Assembly (NCBI GenBank): GCA_017558145.1
Contig: JAFYWF010000090.1
Location: forward strand, 1 to 51,200
DNA: 51,200 bases
Direction: 5' to 3'
Source of the DNA: Lachnospiraceae bacterium
GTDB lineage: Bacteria; Bacillota; Clostridia; Lachnospirales; Lachnospiraceae
Part shown: positions 42,555-51,200 of the stretch, one piece after another
How the letters are laid out: the number at the start of each line of letters is the position of its first letter
Numbering within the stretch: the first letter of the stretch is position 1
Notes under the pieces: model-generated
What the model was told of the DNA's origin: nothing
The model's database searches: none
Seen by the model: only the letters and a program-made list of their open reading frames with translations
Program-made: the position numbers and the translations under genes

Positions 42555-44684
42555 ATGAAAAGTAAATTTTATGCTTCAGAACATTACTGGAATCGTGAAC
42601 TTAGTTGGATTTTGTTTAATAAAAGAGTTTTAAATGAAGCTAGAGATAAACAAAATCTTTTGTTTGAGAGACTAAAGTTTTTAAGTATTACGGCTTCTAA
42701 TTTAGATGAATTCTTTATGGTAAGAGTTGCTTCCTTGAAAGATATGGTGAATGCAGAATATACCAAAAAGGACATTGCAGGACTTAGTCCAAGACAACAA
42801 TTGGAAAAGTTAAATGTTGCAACTCATGAATTGGTACAGTTACAGTATAGTACCTATAATAGAAGTCTTTATCCATTGCTTATGCAGAATGGATTACAAT
42901 TAATTGCGAAACATGAAGAATTGACAAAAGAGCAGGGAGATTATGTAGATCAATATTTTGAAGAAGCTGTATATCCTGTTTTAACACCTATGGCGGTGGA
43001 TTCTTCCAGGCCATTTCCTTTGATTCGAAATAAAACATTGAATATTGGGGCGTTGATTTCGAAACGAAAAAAAGAAAAACAGGAATTAGAATTTGCAACG
43101 GTGCAAGTTCCAAGTGTATTACCACGTGTGGTTGAGATTCCATCAAAAGAGGGAATGAAGTCTGTAATTCTTTTGGAAGAGGTGATTGAAAGAAATATTG
43201 GTAAATTGTTTTTAAATTACGATATTGTTTGTACCTATCCTTTTAGAATTATGAGAAATGCGGATTTATCTATTGAAGAAGATGAAGCAGAAGATTTGTT
43301 GAAAGAAATTGAAAAACAGATTAAGAAGCGTCAATGGGGACAGGTAATCCGTTTGGAAATAGATACAACTATGGATAAAAGACTCTTGAAAATCTTGAAA
43401 GACGAATTGTCTGTAGAGGAAGAAGATATTTATCGTATTGATGGACCATTGGACTTGACTGTACTCATGAAAATTTATGGTATGGATGGATTTGAACATC
43501 TTAGAGTTGAGAAGCATGTACCACAGCCGGTGCCGGAAATTTCAGAGGGAGATAATATCTTTGAAAAAATACGTGAGTCGGATATTTTAATGCATCATCC
43601 GTATCAAACATTTACTCCTGTAGTTGATTTTATTCGTCAAGCAGCAAAAGATAGCCAAGTATTGGCTATTAAACAGACACTTTACCGAGTGAGTGGTAAT
43701 TCCCCTATTATTGCAGCTTTGGCCCAAGCTGCTGAAAATGGGAAACAGGTGACGGTTTTAGTAGAATTGAAAGCTCGTTTTGATGAAGAAAATAACATCG
43801 TATGGGCAAGGAAACTGGAAAAAGCAGGGTGTCATGTTATCTATGGTCTTGTAGGATTGAAAACGCATAGTAAAATTACTTTGGTAGTAAGAAAAGAAGA
43901 AGATGGTATTCGACGTTATGTTCATTTAGGAACAGGTAATTACAATGATGCTACAGCCAAATTATATACTGATGTTGGATTATTTACGTGTAAAGAAGCA
44001 TTTGGAGAAGATGCTACAGCTGTATTTAATATGTTATCAGGCTATTCGGAGCCTCTTAGTTGGAATAAATTTGCAGTGGCGCCTCTTTGGTTAAAGGATA
44101 AATTCTTATACTGGATTGAAAGAGAAAAGGAACATGCTATGAAGGGTGAGACAGCCAGAATCATAGCTAAAATGAATTCTCTTTGTGATCAGGATATTAT
44201 TGCAGCACTTTACGAGGCTAGTGCCGCAGGTGTGCAAATTGATTTGATTGTACGTGGTATTTGTTGTTTGAAAGTAGAGATTCCTGAAATTAGTGATAAT
44301 ATTAGAGTTCGATCTATTGTAGGGCAGTTTTTGGAGCATAGTCGTATTTTCTATTTTGAAAATGGTGGAAAATCGGAAATTTATTGCGGAAGTGCTGATT
44401 GGATGCCACGCAATCTGGAAAGACGTGTGGAAATTTTATTTCCTATTGAAGAAGAGGAATTAAAGAAAAAAGCATTTCATATTTTAGAGGGAGAATTAAG
44501 AGATACCTTAAAAGCAAGTATTATGCTTAAGGATGGTACTTATGAAAAGGTTGATAGAAGAGGAAAAGAAGCTTATTCTTCACAAGATGCATTTGTAGAA
44601 GAGGCAAGGGAAGAAGTTAGGAAAAGTAAGGAAGTAGAAAATAAAAGAGTATTTATTCCAGCAACACATATAGAGGAAGCATAA
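42555..44684 (+). CDS. ppk: Polyphosphate kinase 1
   Basis: The 709-residue enzyme reversibly makes polyphosphate from ATP. It shows the N-terminal domain beginning SEHYWNRELSWILFNKRVLNEA, the phosphohistidine region VIYGLVGLKTHSKITLVVR with the catalytic His and the Arg/His-rich HLGTGNYNDATA, and the second HKD-like block. Length is standard. It is flanked by ppx upstream and maf downstream with spacings of 21 and 18 bases, one operon. Confidence 0.95.
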   Translation: MKSKFYASEHYWNRELSWILFNKRVLNEARDKQNLLFERLKFLSITASNLDEFFMVRVASLKDMVNAEYTKKDIAGLSPRQQLEKLNVATHELVQLQYSTYNRSLYPLLMQNGLQLIAKHEELTKEQGDYVDQYFEEAVYPVLTPMAVDSSRPFPLIRNKTLNIGALISKRKKEKQELEFATVQVPSVLPRVVEIPSKEGMKSVILLEEVIERNIGKLFLNYDIVCTYPFRIMRNADLSIEEDEAEDLLKEIEKQIKKRQWGQVIRLEIDTTMDKRLLKILKDELSVEEEDIYRIDGPLDLTVLMKIYGMDGFEHLRVEKHVPQPVPEISEGDNIFEKIRESDILMHHPYQTFTPVVDFIRQAAKDSQVLAIKQTLYRVSGNSPIIAALAQAAENGKQVTVLVELKARFDEENNIVWARKLEKAGCHVIYGLVGLKTHSKITLVVRKEEDGIRRYVHLGTGNYNDATAKLYTDVGLFTCKEAFGEDATAVFNMLSGYSEPLSWNKFAVAPLWLKDKFLYWIEREKEHAMKGETARIIAKMNSLCDQDIIAALYEASAAGVQIDLIVRGICCLKVEIPEISDNIRVRSIVGQFLEHSRIFYFENGGKSEIYCGSADWMPRNLERRVEILFPIEEEELKKKAFHILEGELRDTLKASIMLKDGTYEKVDRRGKEAYSSQDAFVEEAREEVRKSKEVENKRVFIPATHIEEA

Positions 44685-44702
44685 ATAAAAGGAGAGTATT
44701 CC

Positions 44703-45281
44703 ATGAAATCCATTATCTTAGCATCTGCTTCTCCAAGGAGAAGAGAATTGTTATCACAGATTGGAATTTTATATGAAGTAAAGCCAAGTAAGAAAGAAGA
44801 AGTTATTAACAGTAAGATTCCGTCAGAAATTGTTATGGAATTGGCAAAACAAAAAGCAGAAGATATTGTAAAGCAAGAAAATATTCCAATGAAAATTGTG
44901 TTAGGTGCCGATACCATTGTTTCTAAGGATGGAGAAGTGATGGGAAAACCTAAGGATGAAGCGGATGCTTTTGTTATGATATCTAAATTACAAAATGCAA
45001 CGCATCAAGTTTATACCGGAGTTTCCTTGAGTTATTTGGCAAAGAACGGAGAGATAATTTCAAATACCTTTTTTGAAGAAACAAAGGTGAATGTTTATGC
45101 TATGACAGAGCAGGAAATTTTTGAGTATATAGCTACCGGTTCTTGTATGGATAAGGCAGGAAGTTATGGCATACAAGATTCGTTTGCAGCATATATTAAA
45201 GGGATTGAAGGGGATTACAACAATGTTGTGGGTCTTCCTATAGGGCGTGTATATCAAGAATTAAAAAATATCTTGAAATAG
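44703..45281 (+). CDS. maf: Maf family nucleoside triphosphate pyrophosphatase
   Basis: The 192-residue enzyme hydrolyses (modified) nucleoside triphosphates to monophosphates; family members act on dTTP/UTP or m7GTP and are linked to septum formation. It shows the N-terminal LASASPRRRELLSQIG, the metal-binding LGADTIVSKDG, and the SCMDKAGSYGIQD segment. AAAGGAGA ribosome site before the ATG. Within the polyphosphate operon. Confidence 0.9.
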   Translation: MKSIILASASPRRRELLSQIGILYEVKPSKKEEVINSKIPSEIVMELAKQKAEDIVKQENIPMKIVLGADTIVSKDGEVMGKPKDEADAFVMISKLQNATHQVYTGVSLSYLAKNGEIISNTFFEETKVNVYAMTEQEIFEYIATGSCMDKAGSYGIQDSFAAYIKGIEGDYNNVVGLPIGRVYQELKNILK

Positions 45282-45337
45282 CCCTCAAAATATTGTAGTT
45301 TTATAATAAATAGACAATCATGAGTGAGGTGTTTCGT

Positions 45338-45601
45338 ATGCATGAATTTGATGATGTAGTTTTAAAGTGTTTTTTAGAAAATCAGGAGCAGTTATTTCCA
45401 TCCCCGGTGGTAGAAACATTAGAAGAAGCGGAAGCCTTTTTAGAAGAGTGTATGGCCATTGTAGTGAATTCACCAAAGGAAGTATGGGAATATTTTGATG
45501 AGCAAGGTGTTGATATGGAAGGTGCTGATGAGGAAGAAATTTTATCGGCAGATGAAATCTTTGACATTGGCGATGGTAGATACTTGATTGTAGAAGCATA
45601 G
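45338..45601 (+). CDS. Hypothetical acidic 87-residue protein
   Basis: A very acidic cytoplasmic protein with a helical N-terminal half and a C-terminal half ending GADEEEILSADEIFDIGDGRYLIVEA. No family recognised. An earlier ATG at 45320 exists, but GAGGTG at 45325-45330 fits the ATG at 45338. It lies 56 bases after maf and 14 before the next small gene in the same direction, so it is probably in the operon. Confidence 0.65.
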   Translation: MHEFDDVVLKCFLENQEQLFPSPVVETLEEAEAFLEECMAIVVNSPKEVWEYFDEQGVDMEGADEEEILSADEIFDIGDGRYLIVEA

Positions 45602-45615
45602 AAGGGGAGAAATGT

Positions 45616-46053
45616 ATGGGAAGTTATCTGAAGAATGCAACAGATTTTCCTCATAAAATGACCAAAATCGGTAAAGCCATTGATGACATCGCGGCTGCTG
45701 ATCAGCAGGTCGATACAGATATCCATATGATAAGCGACAGTATAGACATCATGGCTGACACATCCGATAGTTTATCAGAATATACAGTGTATCTGAAAGA
45801 AAAAATGGAAAAGTTAAAGGAAGTATCAAAATCATACGGCAATGAAGTGAGTCAAATCGCTGATGAGATTGGTGAGGTTTTAGATGAATGTAATTCATTG
45901 TTATTTGGTTTTGTGGAAATGTCTCATGAAATCCAAAATGTGGTTCGAAGCATTGCCTCTGATATTGATGAGATTACGGAATTGACGGTGGATGTTTCGG
46001 AAGAATTTCATGGTTTGGTAGAAGAATCTACAGAATTTGCAGAAAATACATAA
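45616..46053 (+). CDS. Hypothetical coiled-coil protein
   Basis: The 145-residue soluble protein is a nearly continuous coiled coil rich in Ile, Ser, Asp and Glu (e.g. KIGKAIDDIAAADQQVDTD, EVSQIADEIGEVLDE), resembling the signalling helices of chemoreceptors but lacking a membrane segment and the receptor hairpin tip. An AAGGGGAGAA ribosome site lies just before the ATG. It ends the polyphosphate operon, followed by a very strong terminator. Function unknown. Confidence 0.7.
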   Translation: MGSYLKNATDFPHKMTKIGKAIDDIAAADQQVDTDIHMISDSIDIMADTSDSLSEYTVYLKEKMEKLKEVSKSYGNEVSQIADEIGEVLDECNSLLFGFVEMSHEIQNVVRSIASDIDEITELTVDVSEEFHGLVEESTEFAENT

Positions 46054-46070
46054 TAATATAAATATAATAG

Positions 46071-46141
46071 AAAAGGCTCTTACAAAATACAGGATGATTT
46101 TGAATGGTTTAATTATCGCTGTTTTTTGTAAGAGCCTTTTT
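46071..46141. terminator. Bidirectional terminator between the polyphosphate operon and a Cof gene
   Basis: A perfect 17-bp stem (46071-46087 with 46124-46140) with a 36-nt loop and T runs on both strands. Confidence 0.88.
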
Positions 46142-46150
46142 GAGTCAAAA

Positions 46151-46963
46151 TTACATATATTTTTTTAAAATGGGAACAAGACCATCGTGATTATTGTCAT
46201 CTTCAGTGATTATTGTTGCAAGTTCTTTTATAAAGTCACGACCGTTTTTCATGGCAATGCTGATTCCTGCAGTTTGTAACATAGAAATATCATTCATTTC
46301 ATCACCTGCAGCTAATGCGTTAGAGATAGGAATCTTCAAATAATCGCATAACCATTGTACACTGAAACCTTTGCCGGATGTGATGGGAAACATTTCAATG
46401 AATTTTGGAGTAGAAGTCATTACATTTACTTCTGTACCTAATTCTTCCTGAATTTCGTTGGTAAAGGGTGCCATTAGTTCTTGATTGTGTAGAAAAACAG
46501 CTAAACATTTACATGGTTCTTTATCCAAATGATTCATAAAATTATCGGTATATATTACAGGAGTATGAACTGCTTTTTTGTAATATAATATTTCCTCATT
46601 TTCTTTTTCTGTTATGATGTGAGTATCACTAAAGGTTTGTATATGAATATTATATTTTTTCGCAATGGAAAAACATTTTTTTGCTGCTTCATAAGAGAGC
46701 GCTACTCTGTTTAATAATGAATTTGAAGTGCAATCGTAAATTTCTCCGCCGTTATATCCAATCAGATACATATTGGGAAAGTTAGCTAAACCTAAAGTTT
46801 CTCTTACATTTTTTACGCTGTCTAAAGCGCGTCCTGTACATAGAACTAATTTGTGACCTTTGTTTGTCCATTCTTGTAAAGTGTGAAGTGTAAGAGGTGT
46901 TATTTGCTTTTTGTCGTTTAAGAGAGTACCATCCAGATCGGCAAAAAATATTTTTTTATTCAT
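46151..46963 (-). CDS. Cof-type HAD-superfamily hydrolase
   Basis: The 270-residue phosphatase has motif I FFADLDGTLLND, motif II LCTGRA, the Lys of motif III in SGKGFSVQWL, and motif IV AGDEMNDISML with its metal Asp residues. Cap type C2B (Cof). Substrate unknown. AAAGGAA ribosome site upstream. Not similar enough to the 9400-10185 gene to be a recent copy. Confidence 0.88.
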   Translation of the reverse strand: MNKKIFFADLDGTLLNDKKQITPLTLHTLQEWTNKGHKLVLCTGRALDSVKNVRETLGLANFPNMYLIGYNGGEIYDCTSNSLLNRVALSYEAAKKCFSIAKKYNIHIQTFSDTHIITEKENEEILYYKKAVHTPVIYTDNFMNHLDKEPCKCLAVFLHNQELMAPFTNEIQEELGTEVNVMTSTPKFIEMFPITSGKGFSVQWLCDYLKIPISNALAAGDEMNDISMLQTAGISIAMKNGRDFIKELATIITEDDNNHDGLVPILKKYM

Positions 46964-47043
46964 CTTTGATTCCTTTTTGAATTATCATAATAATTTATTT
47001 TGTTGAAATTTCAGTATAAATTAATGTTATTGGTTATATTATT

Positions 47044-47925
47044 CTAAAGATTTTTAATGTGTTTAATTTCATTTAGAATTGATTCCGGTATAAATAGTTT
47101 ACCATAGCCAACTGCTAAATCTAATTTTGGTTTGATACTTCCATGGAAATCAGATCCACCTGAGATTAATAAATCATATTTGGAAGATAATTTACGCATT
47201 TGCAATTCTTCGCCCTGGGTGTAGGTAGAATATACTGCTTCTATACCTGCAAGTCCAACTTCCTTTAATTCTTTAATTAATCCTTCCAGAACTCGATCAC
47301 TTATATGATACAGTGTGGGATGGGCAAGAAATGCCAAACCACCAACTTCGTTAATTAATGCTACCGCCTGCATAGGGGTGATCTTTTCTCTTGGAATAAA
47401 ATGTTTGCAATGATCTCCAATATATCGTTCAAATGCTTCTTTCATAGAAGTTGTATAGCCGTGTTGTAAAAGGTATTTTGCATAATGGCTTCGGGTAATA
47501 ACACATCCTGGGTTTTCTTCTAGAAGTTTATCATAAGTAATGTCGATGCCATCGCTTGCAAGAGAGGCACACATTTTTTGATTTCTAAGGATTCTAGAAT
47601 CTACAAATTCCTGTATTCTTGCTTTGAATGCAGGAGAGTTGTAATCAATATAGAGACCTAAGATATGAATATCTCTACCCATGTATTCTGTAGAAAATTC
47701 TATTCCTGGAATCACTTCTAAAGGGAGTCCTTCTTTGTCACCATTTGCAATAGCTTCATTATGCTTTTTAGCTACTTCCAAAGCCTCATCAATACCTTCT
47801 GTAGTATCGTGATCTGTTAATGCAAAGGCAGATAATTTTTTTTCAATAGCGTAATTAACTAATTCAGTAGGCGTCATACTACCATCAGATTTAGTAGAAT
47901 GAACATGTAAATCAATAATATTCAT
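47044..47925 (-). CDS. PHP-domain phosphoesterase
   Basis: The 294-residue protein is of the PHP type related to 3',5'-nucleoside bisphosphate phosphatase (YciV). It has IDLHVHSTKSDG (metal ligands HxH), FALTDHDTTEG, PGIEFSTEY, and the later LAHPTLY and ISGGSDFHGSIKP. The start at 47925 is fixed by AAAGGATT; extension to 47994 would lead into the terminator hairpin and is rejected. Confidence 0.88.
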   Translation of the reverse strand: MNIIDLHVHSTKSDGSMTPTELVNYAIEKKLSAFALTDHDTTEGIDEALEVAKKHNEAIANGDKEGLPLEVIPGIEFSTEYMGRDIHILGLYIDYNSPAFKARIQEFVDSRILRNQKMCASLASDGIDITYDKLLEENPGCVITRSHYAKYLLQHGYTTSMKEAFERYIGDHCKHFIPREKITPMQAVALINEVGGLAFLAHPTLYHISDRVLEGLIKELKEVGLAGIEAVYSTYTQGEELQMRKLSSKYDLLISGGSDFHGSIKPKLDLAVGYGKLFIPESILNEIKHIKNL

Positions 47926-47953
47926 AATATAATCCTTTATAGATATTTTAAAT

Positions 47954-47992
47954 AAGGGAAAGGTTTTTATATATAAAAACCTTTCCCTTTTC
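47954..47992 (-). terminator. Terminator of the ABC-F gene
   Basis: A 16-bp near-perfect palindrome (AAGGGAAAGGTTTTTA and complement) between the ABC-F and PHP genes; T-rich tail moderate. Confidence 0.7.
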
Positions 47993-47999
47993 AAAGATT

Positions 48000-49631
48000 C
48001 TAGTTGTCTTCTTCAGTCTGAGTATATACAGTACGTTTTCTTGCCATTTCATCACTAGCAAGATACTCGTCGTAAGTTGTAATCTTGTCAATCATAGAAC
48101 CGTTTGGAAGGATTTCCATAATACGGTTTGCAGTTGTCTGAACAAACTGGTGGTCATGACAAGAGAAGAGTTCTACACCTGGGAATTTGATCAAACCGTT
48201 GTTTAATGCTGTAATAGATTCCATATCTAAGTGGTTAGTAGGTTCATCTAAGATAAGACAGTTTGCACCACTAATCATCATTTTAGAAAGTAAACATCTT
48301 ACTTTTTCACCACCAGAGAGAACTTTAACTTTTTTAACACCATCATCACCGGCAAATAACATACGTCCAAGGAAACCACGAACATAAGTTACATCTTTAA
48401 CAGGCGAGTAACCTGTTAACCATTCTACGATGGTATAGTCGTTATCGAATTCTTCTGTATTATCCTTAGGGAAGTAGGCCTGAGAAGTTGTTACACCCCA
48501 TTTGTAAGTACCTGCATCCGGTTCCATTTCTCCCATTAAAATTTTGAAGAGAGTAGTTTTTGCTAATTCGTTGCTTCCAACAAAGGCGATTTTATCATCA
48601 TGTCCTACAATGAATGAAATGTTATCCAATACTTTTTCACCATTGATTGTTTTTGTAAGTCCTTCTACAGTCAAAACTTCGTTGCCGATTTCACGATCCG
48701 GACGGAAGTCGATGTAAGGATATTTACGGCTGGATGGACGAATGTCATCTAACTGAATTTTTTCTAAAGCACGTTTTCTAGAAGTAGCCTGTTTAGATTT
48801 AGAAGCGTTAGCAGAGAATCGGGAGATAAATTCCTGTAATTCCTTGATTTTTTCTTCTTTTTTCTTGTTAGCTTCTTTCATCTGTTTGATTAATAATTGG
48901 CTGGATTCATACCAGAAGTCATAGTTACCAGCATAAAGCTGAATTTTACCGTAATCGATATCTGCAGTATGAGTACATACTTTGTTTAAGAAGTAACGGT
49001 CATGAGATACCACGATAACTGTGTTTTCGAAATCAATTAAGAATTCTTCTAACCATGCAATAGCATCTAAGTCTAAGTGGTTGGTAGGTTCGTCAAGGAG
49101 TAAGATATCCGGATTACCAAATAAAGCTTTTGCAAGAAGAACCTTCACCTTCTGATTACCATCTAAGTCAGCAAGAAGGCTATAGTGATATTCTGTATCA
49201 ATTCCTAACCCATTTAAAAGAGATGCAGCATTAGATTCTGCTTCCCAACCATCCATTTCAGCAAATTCACCTTCTAATTCGCTGGCGCGGATACCATCTT
49301 CTTCAGAAAAATCTTCTTTTGCATAGATAGCATCTTTTTCTTTCATAATGTCATAAAGACGCTGATTACCCATGATTACCACATCTAATACATTATAAGC
49401 GTCGTATTTGAAGTGGTCCTGTTCTAATACAGAAAGACGCTGTCCCGGAGTAATAACGATTTCACCATTTGTTGTTTCTAAAGCACCGGATAAAATCTTT
49501 AAAAAAGTAGATTTACCTGCACCATTTGCTCCGATAAGACCGTAGCAGTTACCTTCTGTAAATTTAATATTTACTTCTTCGAAAAGGGCTTTTTTACCCA
49601 CTCTGTAAGTTACATTGTTTGCACTAATCAT
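48000..49631 (-). CDS. ABC-F family ATPase (YbiT-like)
   Basis: The 543-residue soluble protein has two ABC domains and an interdomain linker rich in Lys (PtIM type), and no membrane part. Domain 1: Walker A GANGAGKST, degenerate signature LDGNQKVKV, Walker B ILLLDEPTNHLD. Domain 2: Walker A GSNELAKTT, signature LSGGEKVR, Walker B LILDEPTNHLD with the switch His in CHDHQF. ABC-F proteins act on the ribosome exit and peptidyl-transferase centre. The GSNELAKTT form and degenerate first signature are typical of the YbiT group, so a housekeeping rather than resistance function is likely. AGAGG precedes the ATG. Confidence 0.92.
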   Translation of the reverse strand: MISANNVTYRVGKKALFEEVNIKFTEGNCYGLIGANGAGKSTFLKILSGALETTNGEIVITPGQRLSVLEQDHFKYDAYNVLDVVIMGNQRLYDIMKEKDAIYAKEDFSEEDGIRASELEGEFAEMDGWEAESNAASLLNGLGIDTEYHYSLLADLDGNQKVKVLLAKALFGNPDILLLDEPTNHLDLDAIAWLEEFLIDFENTVIVVSHDRYFLNKVCTHTADIDYGKIQLYAGNYDFWYESSQLLIKQMKEANKKKEEKIKELQEFISRFSANASKSKQATSRKRALEKIQLDDIRPSSRKYPYIDFRPDREIGNEVLTVEGLTKTINGEKVLDNISFIVGHDDKIAFVGSNELAKTTLFKILMGEMEPDAGTYKWGVTTSQAYFPKDNTEEFDNDYTIVEWLTGYSPVKDVTYVRGFLGRMLFAGDDGVKKVKVLSGGEKVRCLLSKMMISGANCLILDEPTNHLDMESITALNNGLIKFPGVELFSCHDHQFVQTTANRIMEILPNGSMIDKITTYDEYLASDEMARKRTVYTQTEEDN

Positions 49632-49908
49632 TTTTTTTCCTCTTATTATTATGTGTTATTTGTTACATACCTTTTACATTATACATAAAAAGCCTTATTT
49701 TTCAAGGGCAATGGGGTGAATATGTGATTTGAAATAATACTTTTTGGGTGTCGGTTGATTCACTAGTGTTTGTTTTTAAGCTCAATGTGCAAGAAGTGAG
49801 TTATTATGTTTGAAAAAATGAATATATCTACAAAATATCTTGTAAAATAGTAGTGAAAATTGTAGAATATATCTAATTGGAAATATAGAAGATAAAGGGG
49901 TAGCAGTT
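49632..49908. other. Intergenic region between the divergent ABC-F and GGDEF-like genes
   Basis: 277 bases, AT-rich, with no frame, hairpin or RNA motif recognised. It must hold both promoters. A TTGTAAAATA stretch near 49840 resembles a promoter element but spacing is ambiguous. Confidence 0.3.
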
Positions 49909-50820
49909 ATGGCATACGGTTCCATTTCATTAGAAAAAAGAATTAAAGAAAATATTAAAAATTATTCTTTAGGTCAGTTATTGGACTTACCAATTGTTCA
50001 AAAAGAATTGGAAGTATTACATACACTTACCGGTGCAGAATTTTTATTTACCAGACGTCACGGAGAAATCGTGGTTATGGTGGGAGAATGGGAACAGGAA
50101 GCGGTGGATGTTATCGCAGATCCCGGTATGAAATTTATGGTGTCCGGCAGAACAATTGGTCATTTTTATTATAAAAATAATGGGAATGAACATGTAGAAG
50201 AAATGGTGGTTGCTCTTTTTGATAATTGGAGATTATGGGCAGAACAGACATATTTTTACAAAGAAACTGACCAATTTGTATATGAAGTACAATTTAGAGC
50301 AGAAGAAGAATTAAATCGTAAAGCAGAAGGTGTCAGAACAGATGCTTTAACAGGTGTTTTAACACATACCTATTTTAGAAGTCGTATGAAAGTTTTGGAT
50401 CGTTCTCAGGTAGCGCCAATTGCTGCACTTTGTATTAACATTAATGATTGGAAATTTGCCAATGATCATTTTGGAGATGAAGAAAGTGATCGTTTGATTC
50501 GTATTATTGCCAATATTCTTCAAAAAGAAGCTAAACCGGAATATGTAATCGGTAGAGTAGATGGAGATGTATTTAATGTTATGATTCCAATGCCTGAAGA
50601 GGGAGAGGCTGTAGAATATGCAAAAGCAGTTCAAAATTCATGTAATGAATATGTGGATAAATGCCTTGCTCCATCTGTAGCTATTGGAATTGCTATGAAG
50701 GAAAATGTGGAAGAATTTTTGTCTCAGGTATTTTCTGATGCAGAATACGAAATGTTCGAAAATAAGATGAATATGAAGAAATCCCCGGGATACCAGGAAA
50801 GACTTAGAAAAGCGTTATAG
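49909..50820 (+). CDS. Sensor protein with a degenerate GGDEF domain
   Basis: The 303-residue cytoplasmic protein has an N-terminal sensor-like domain (about residues 10-120; PAS/PocR-like by appearance), a short coiled coil and a GGDEF-fold domain from about residue 145 (RTDALTGVLTHTYFR). The active-site loop reads DGDVF at 218-222 instead of GGDEF, losing the first glycine and the glutamate. The upstream metal Asp (ININDWKF) is partly retained. Cyclic-di-GMP synthesis is therefore unlikely; a nucleotide-binding or regulatory role is more plausible. AAAGGGG ribosome site before the ATG. Confidence 0.8.
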   Translation: MAYGSISLEKRIKENIKNYSLGQLLDLPIVQKELEVLHTLTGAEFLFTRRHGEIVVMVGEWEQEAVDVIADPGMKFMVSGRTIGHFYYKNNGNEHVEEMVVALFDNWRLWAEQTYFYKETDQFVYEVQFRAEEELNRKAEGVRTDALTGVLTHTYFRSRMKVLDRSQVAPIAALCININDWKFANDHFGDEESDRLIRIIANILQKEAKPEYVIGRVDGDVFNVMIPMPEEGEAVEYAKAVQNSCNEYVDKCLAPSVAIGIAMKENVEEFLSQVFSDAEYEMFENKMNMKKSPGYQERLRKAL

Positions 50821-50834
50821 ATGATGAAGTTATA

Positions 50835-50876
50835 AAAGGAGTTGTTGCTGCGAAGTGACGACTCCTTTGTTCTATC
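50835..50876 (+). terminator. Possible terminator after the GGDEF-like gene
   Basis: An 11-bp stem (AAAGGAGTTGT with ACGACTCCTTT, one wobble) with a modest T tail. A second AT-rich hairpin lies at about 50871-50903. Confidence 0.5.
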
Positions 50877-50924
50877 TTTTCGATAAAATTCAAAAAGATA
50901 GATCGAAAGTATAATAAAAGAGTA

Positions 50925-50958
50925 CAAAAAAAGATGCTGCAGTAGCAACATCTTTTAA
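50925..50958 (-). terminator. Terminator of rpmB
   Basis: A 12-bp stem (AAAAGATGTTGC with GCAGCATCTTTT) on the minus strand followed by a T run. Confidence 0.85.
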
Positions 50959-50970
50959 AATCATATCTAA

Positions 50971-51156
50971 TTAAGCTCTTTCAACTTTACCAGATCTTAA
51001 GCAGCTAGTACAAACGTGTAATTTTTTTGTACCACCGTTAACTTTACATTTAACGCTTTTTACGTTAGAGTTCCAGATTCTGTTTGTTTTTCTATTAGAA
51101 TGGCTAACATTATTACCGAAATGTACGCCTTTTCCACAAATATCACATTTTGCCAT
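50971..51156 (-). CDS. rpmB: 50S ribosomal protein L28
   Basis: The 61-residue basic protein is L28 of the zinc-ribbon type: MAKCDICGKGVHFGNNVSHSN with a CxxC, and a second CxxC in HVCTSCLRSGKV. An AGGAGGTG ribosome site fixes the start at 51156; a longer in-frame extension to 51186 would contain this site. Monocistronic with its own terminator. Confidence 0.96.
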   Translation of the reverse strand: MAKCDICGKGVHFGNNVSHSNRKTNRIWNSNVKSVKCKVNGGTKKLHVCTSCLRSGKVERA

Positions 51157-51200
51157 TTTGACACCTCCTAACAATAAAATAGTCATTACGACTCACAACA

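Noticed and set aside
48000..49631. Antibiotic-resistance ABC-F protein
   Set aside because: The GSNELAKTT Walker A and linker are of the YbiT housekeeping type; no resistance context is visible.

Overview
The window is AT-rich, densely packed DNA from a low-GC Gram-positive bacterium, most likely a gut Lachnospiraceae-type Clostridia. Three things suggest this. Shine-Dalgarno sites are strong (GGAGG/AGGAG type) and intergenic terminators are compact. The gene set is typical of that family: a short MetH without a reactivation domain, a VanY-type carboxypeptidase, and DUF5662, DUF5050, DUF1292 and DUF815 proteins, a YbiT-like ABC-F protein and a probable GGGtGRT protein. Surface proteins have Gram-positive signal peptides and lipoboxes. 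Genus cannot be decided from the sequence. No rRNA or tRNA gene was recognised.

Layout. Positions 1-7111 are the accessory part: the tail of a probable GGGtGRT gene; a very large calpain-like (C2) cysteine protease/coiled-coil gene cut in two by an in-frame amber codon; a tiny orphan CRISPR array with leader and terminator but no cas genes; a gene remnant; a small lipoprotein; and an acyltransferase. Positions 7200-13840 hold metabolic singletons: ATC hydrolase family, NahK-like sugar kinase, HAD phosphatase, a lipoprotein and MetH. Positions 13900-17770 are the branched-chain amino acid genes ilvB, two different ilvN copies and ilvC, with a good internal promoter before the second ilvN. A long imperfect palindrome follows, then a small anchored protein with a nuclease-toxin-like C-terminus.

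Positions 18500-23900 hold a DUF1292 gene, a GH13 debranching-enzyme homologue that has lost catalytic residues, a DUF5662 gene, a Cys-rich mini-protein and a three-gene operon of membrane or secreted proteins preceded by two 38-nt repeats. Positions 23900-33260 hold housekeeping genes: trpS, an RluA-family synthase, a lactonase, aroC, VanY, tgt, yajC, pyrBI and a PH-domain protein. Positions 33300-38490 are a folate cluster: folC, folE, an HD-domain hydrolase, folP, vanW and a folB-folK fusion. Together they supply most of the route from GTP to polyglutamylated folate. The HD protein sits where the missing dihydroneopterin triphosphate phosphohydrolase would be expected.

Positions 38500-51200 hold a frameshifted DUF5050 surface protein and a polyphosphate operon (DUF815 AAA+ ATPase, ppx, ppk, maf and two small genes). 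After these come a Cof phosphatase, a PHP phosphoesterase, an ABC-F ATPase, a protein with a degenerate GGDEF domain, and rpmB.

The most notable observations are the amber-split calpain-like gene, the minimal CRISPR locus, the pseudo-GH13 enzyme, the HD protein in the folate cluster, the frameshifted DUF5050 gene, the large palindrome after ilvC and the secreted three-gene operon. All functional calls rest on reading motifs by eye; no database search was run.
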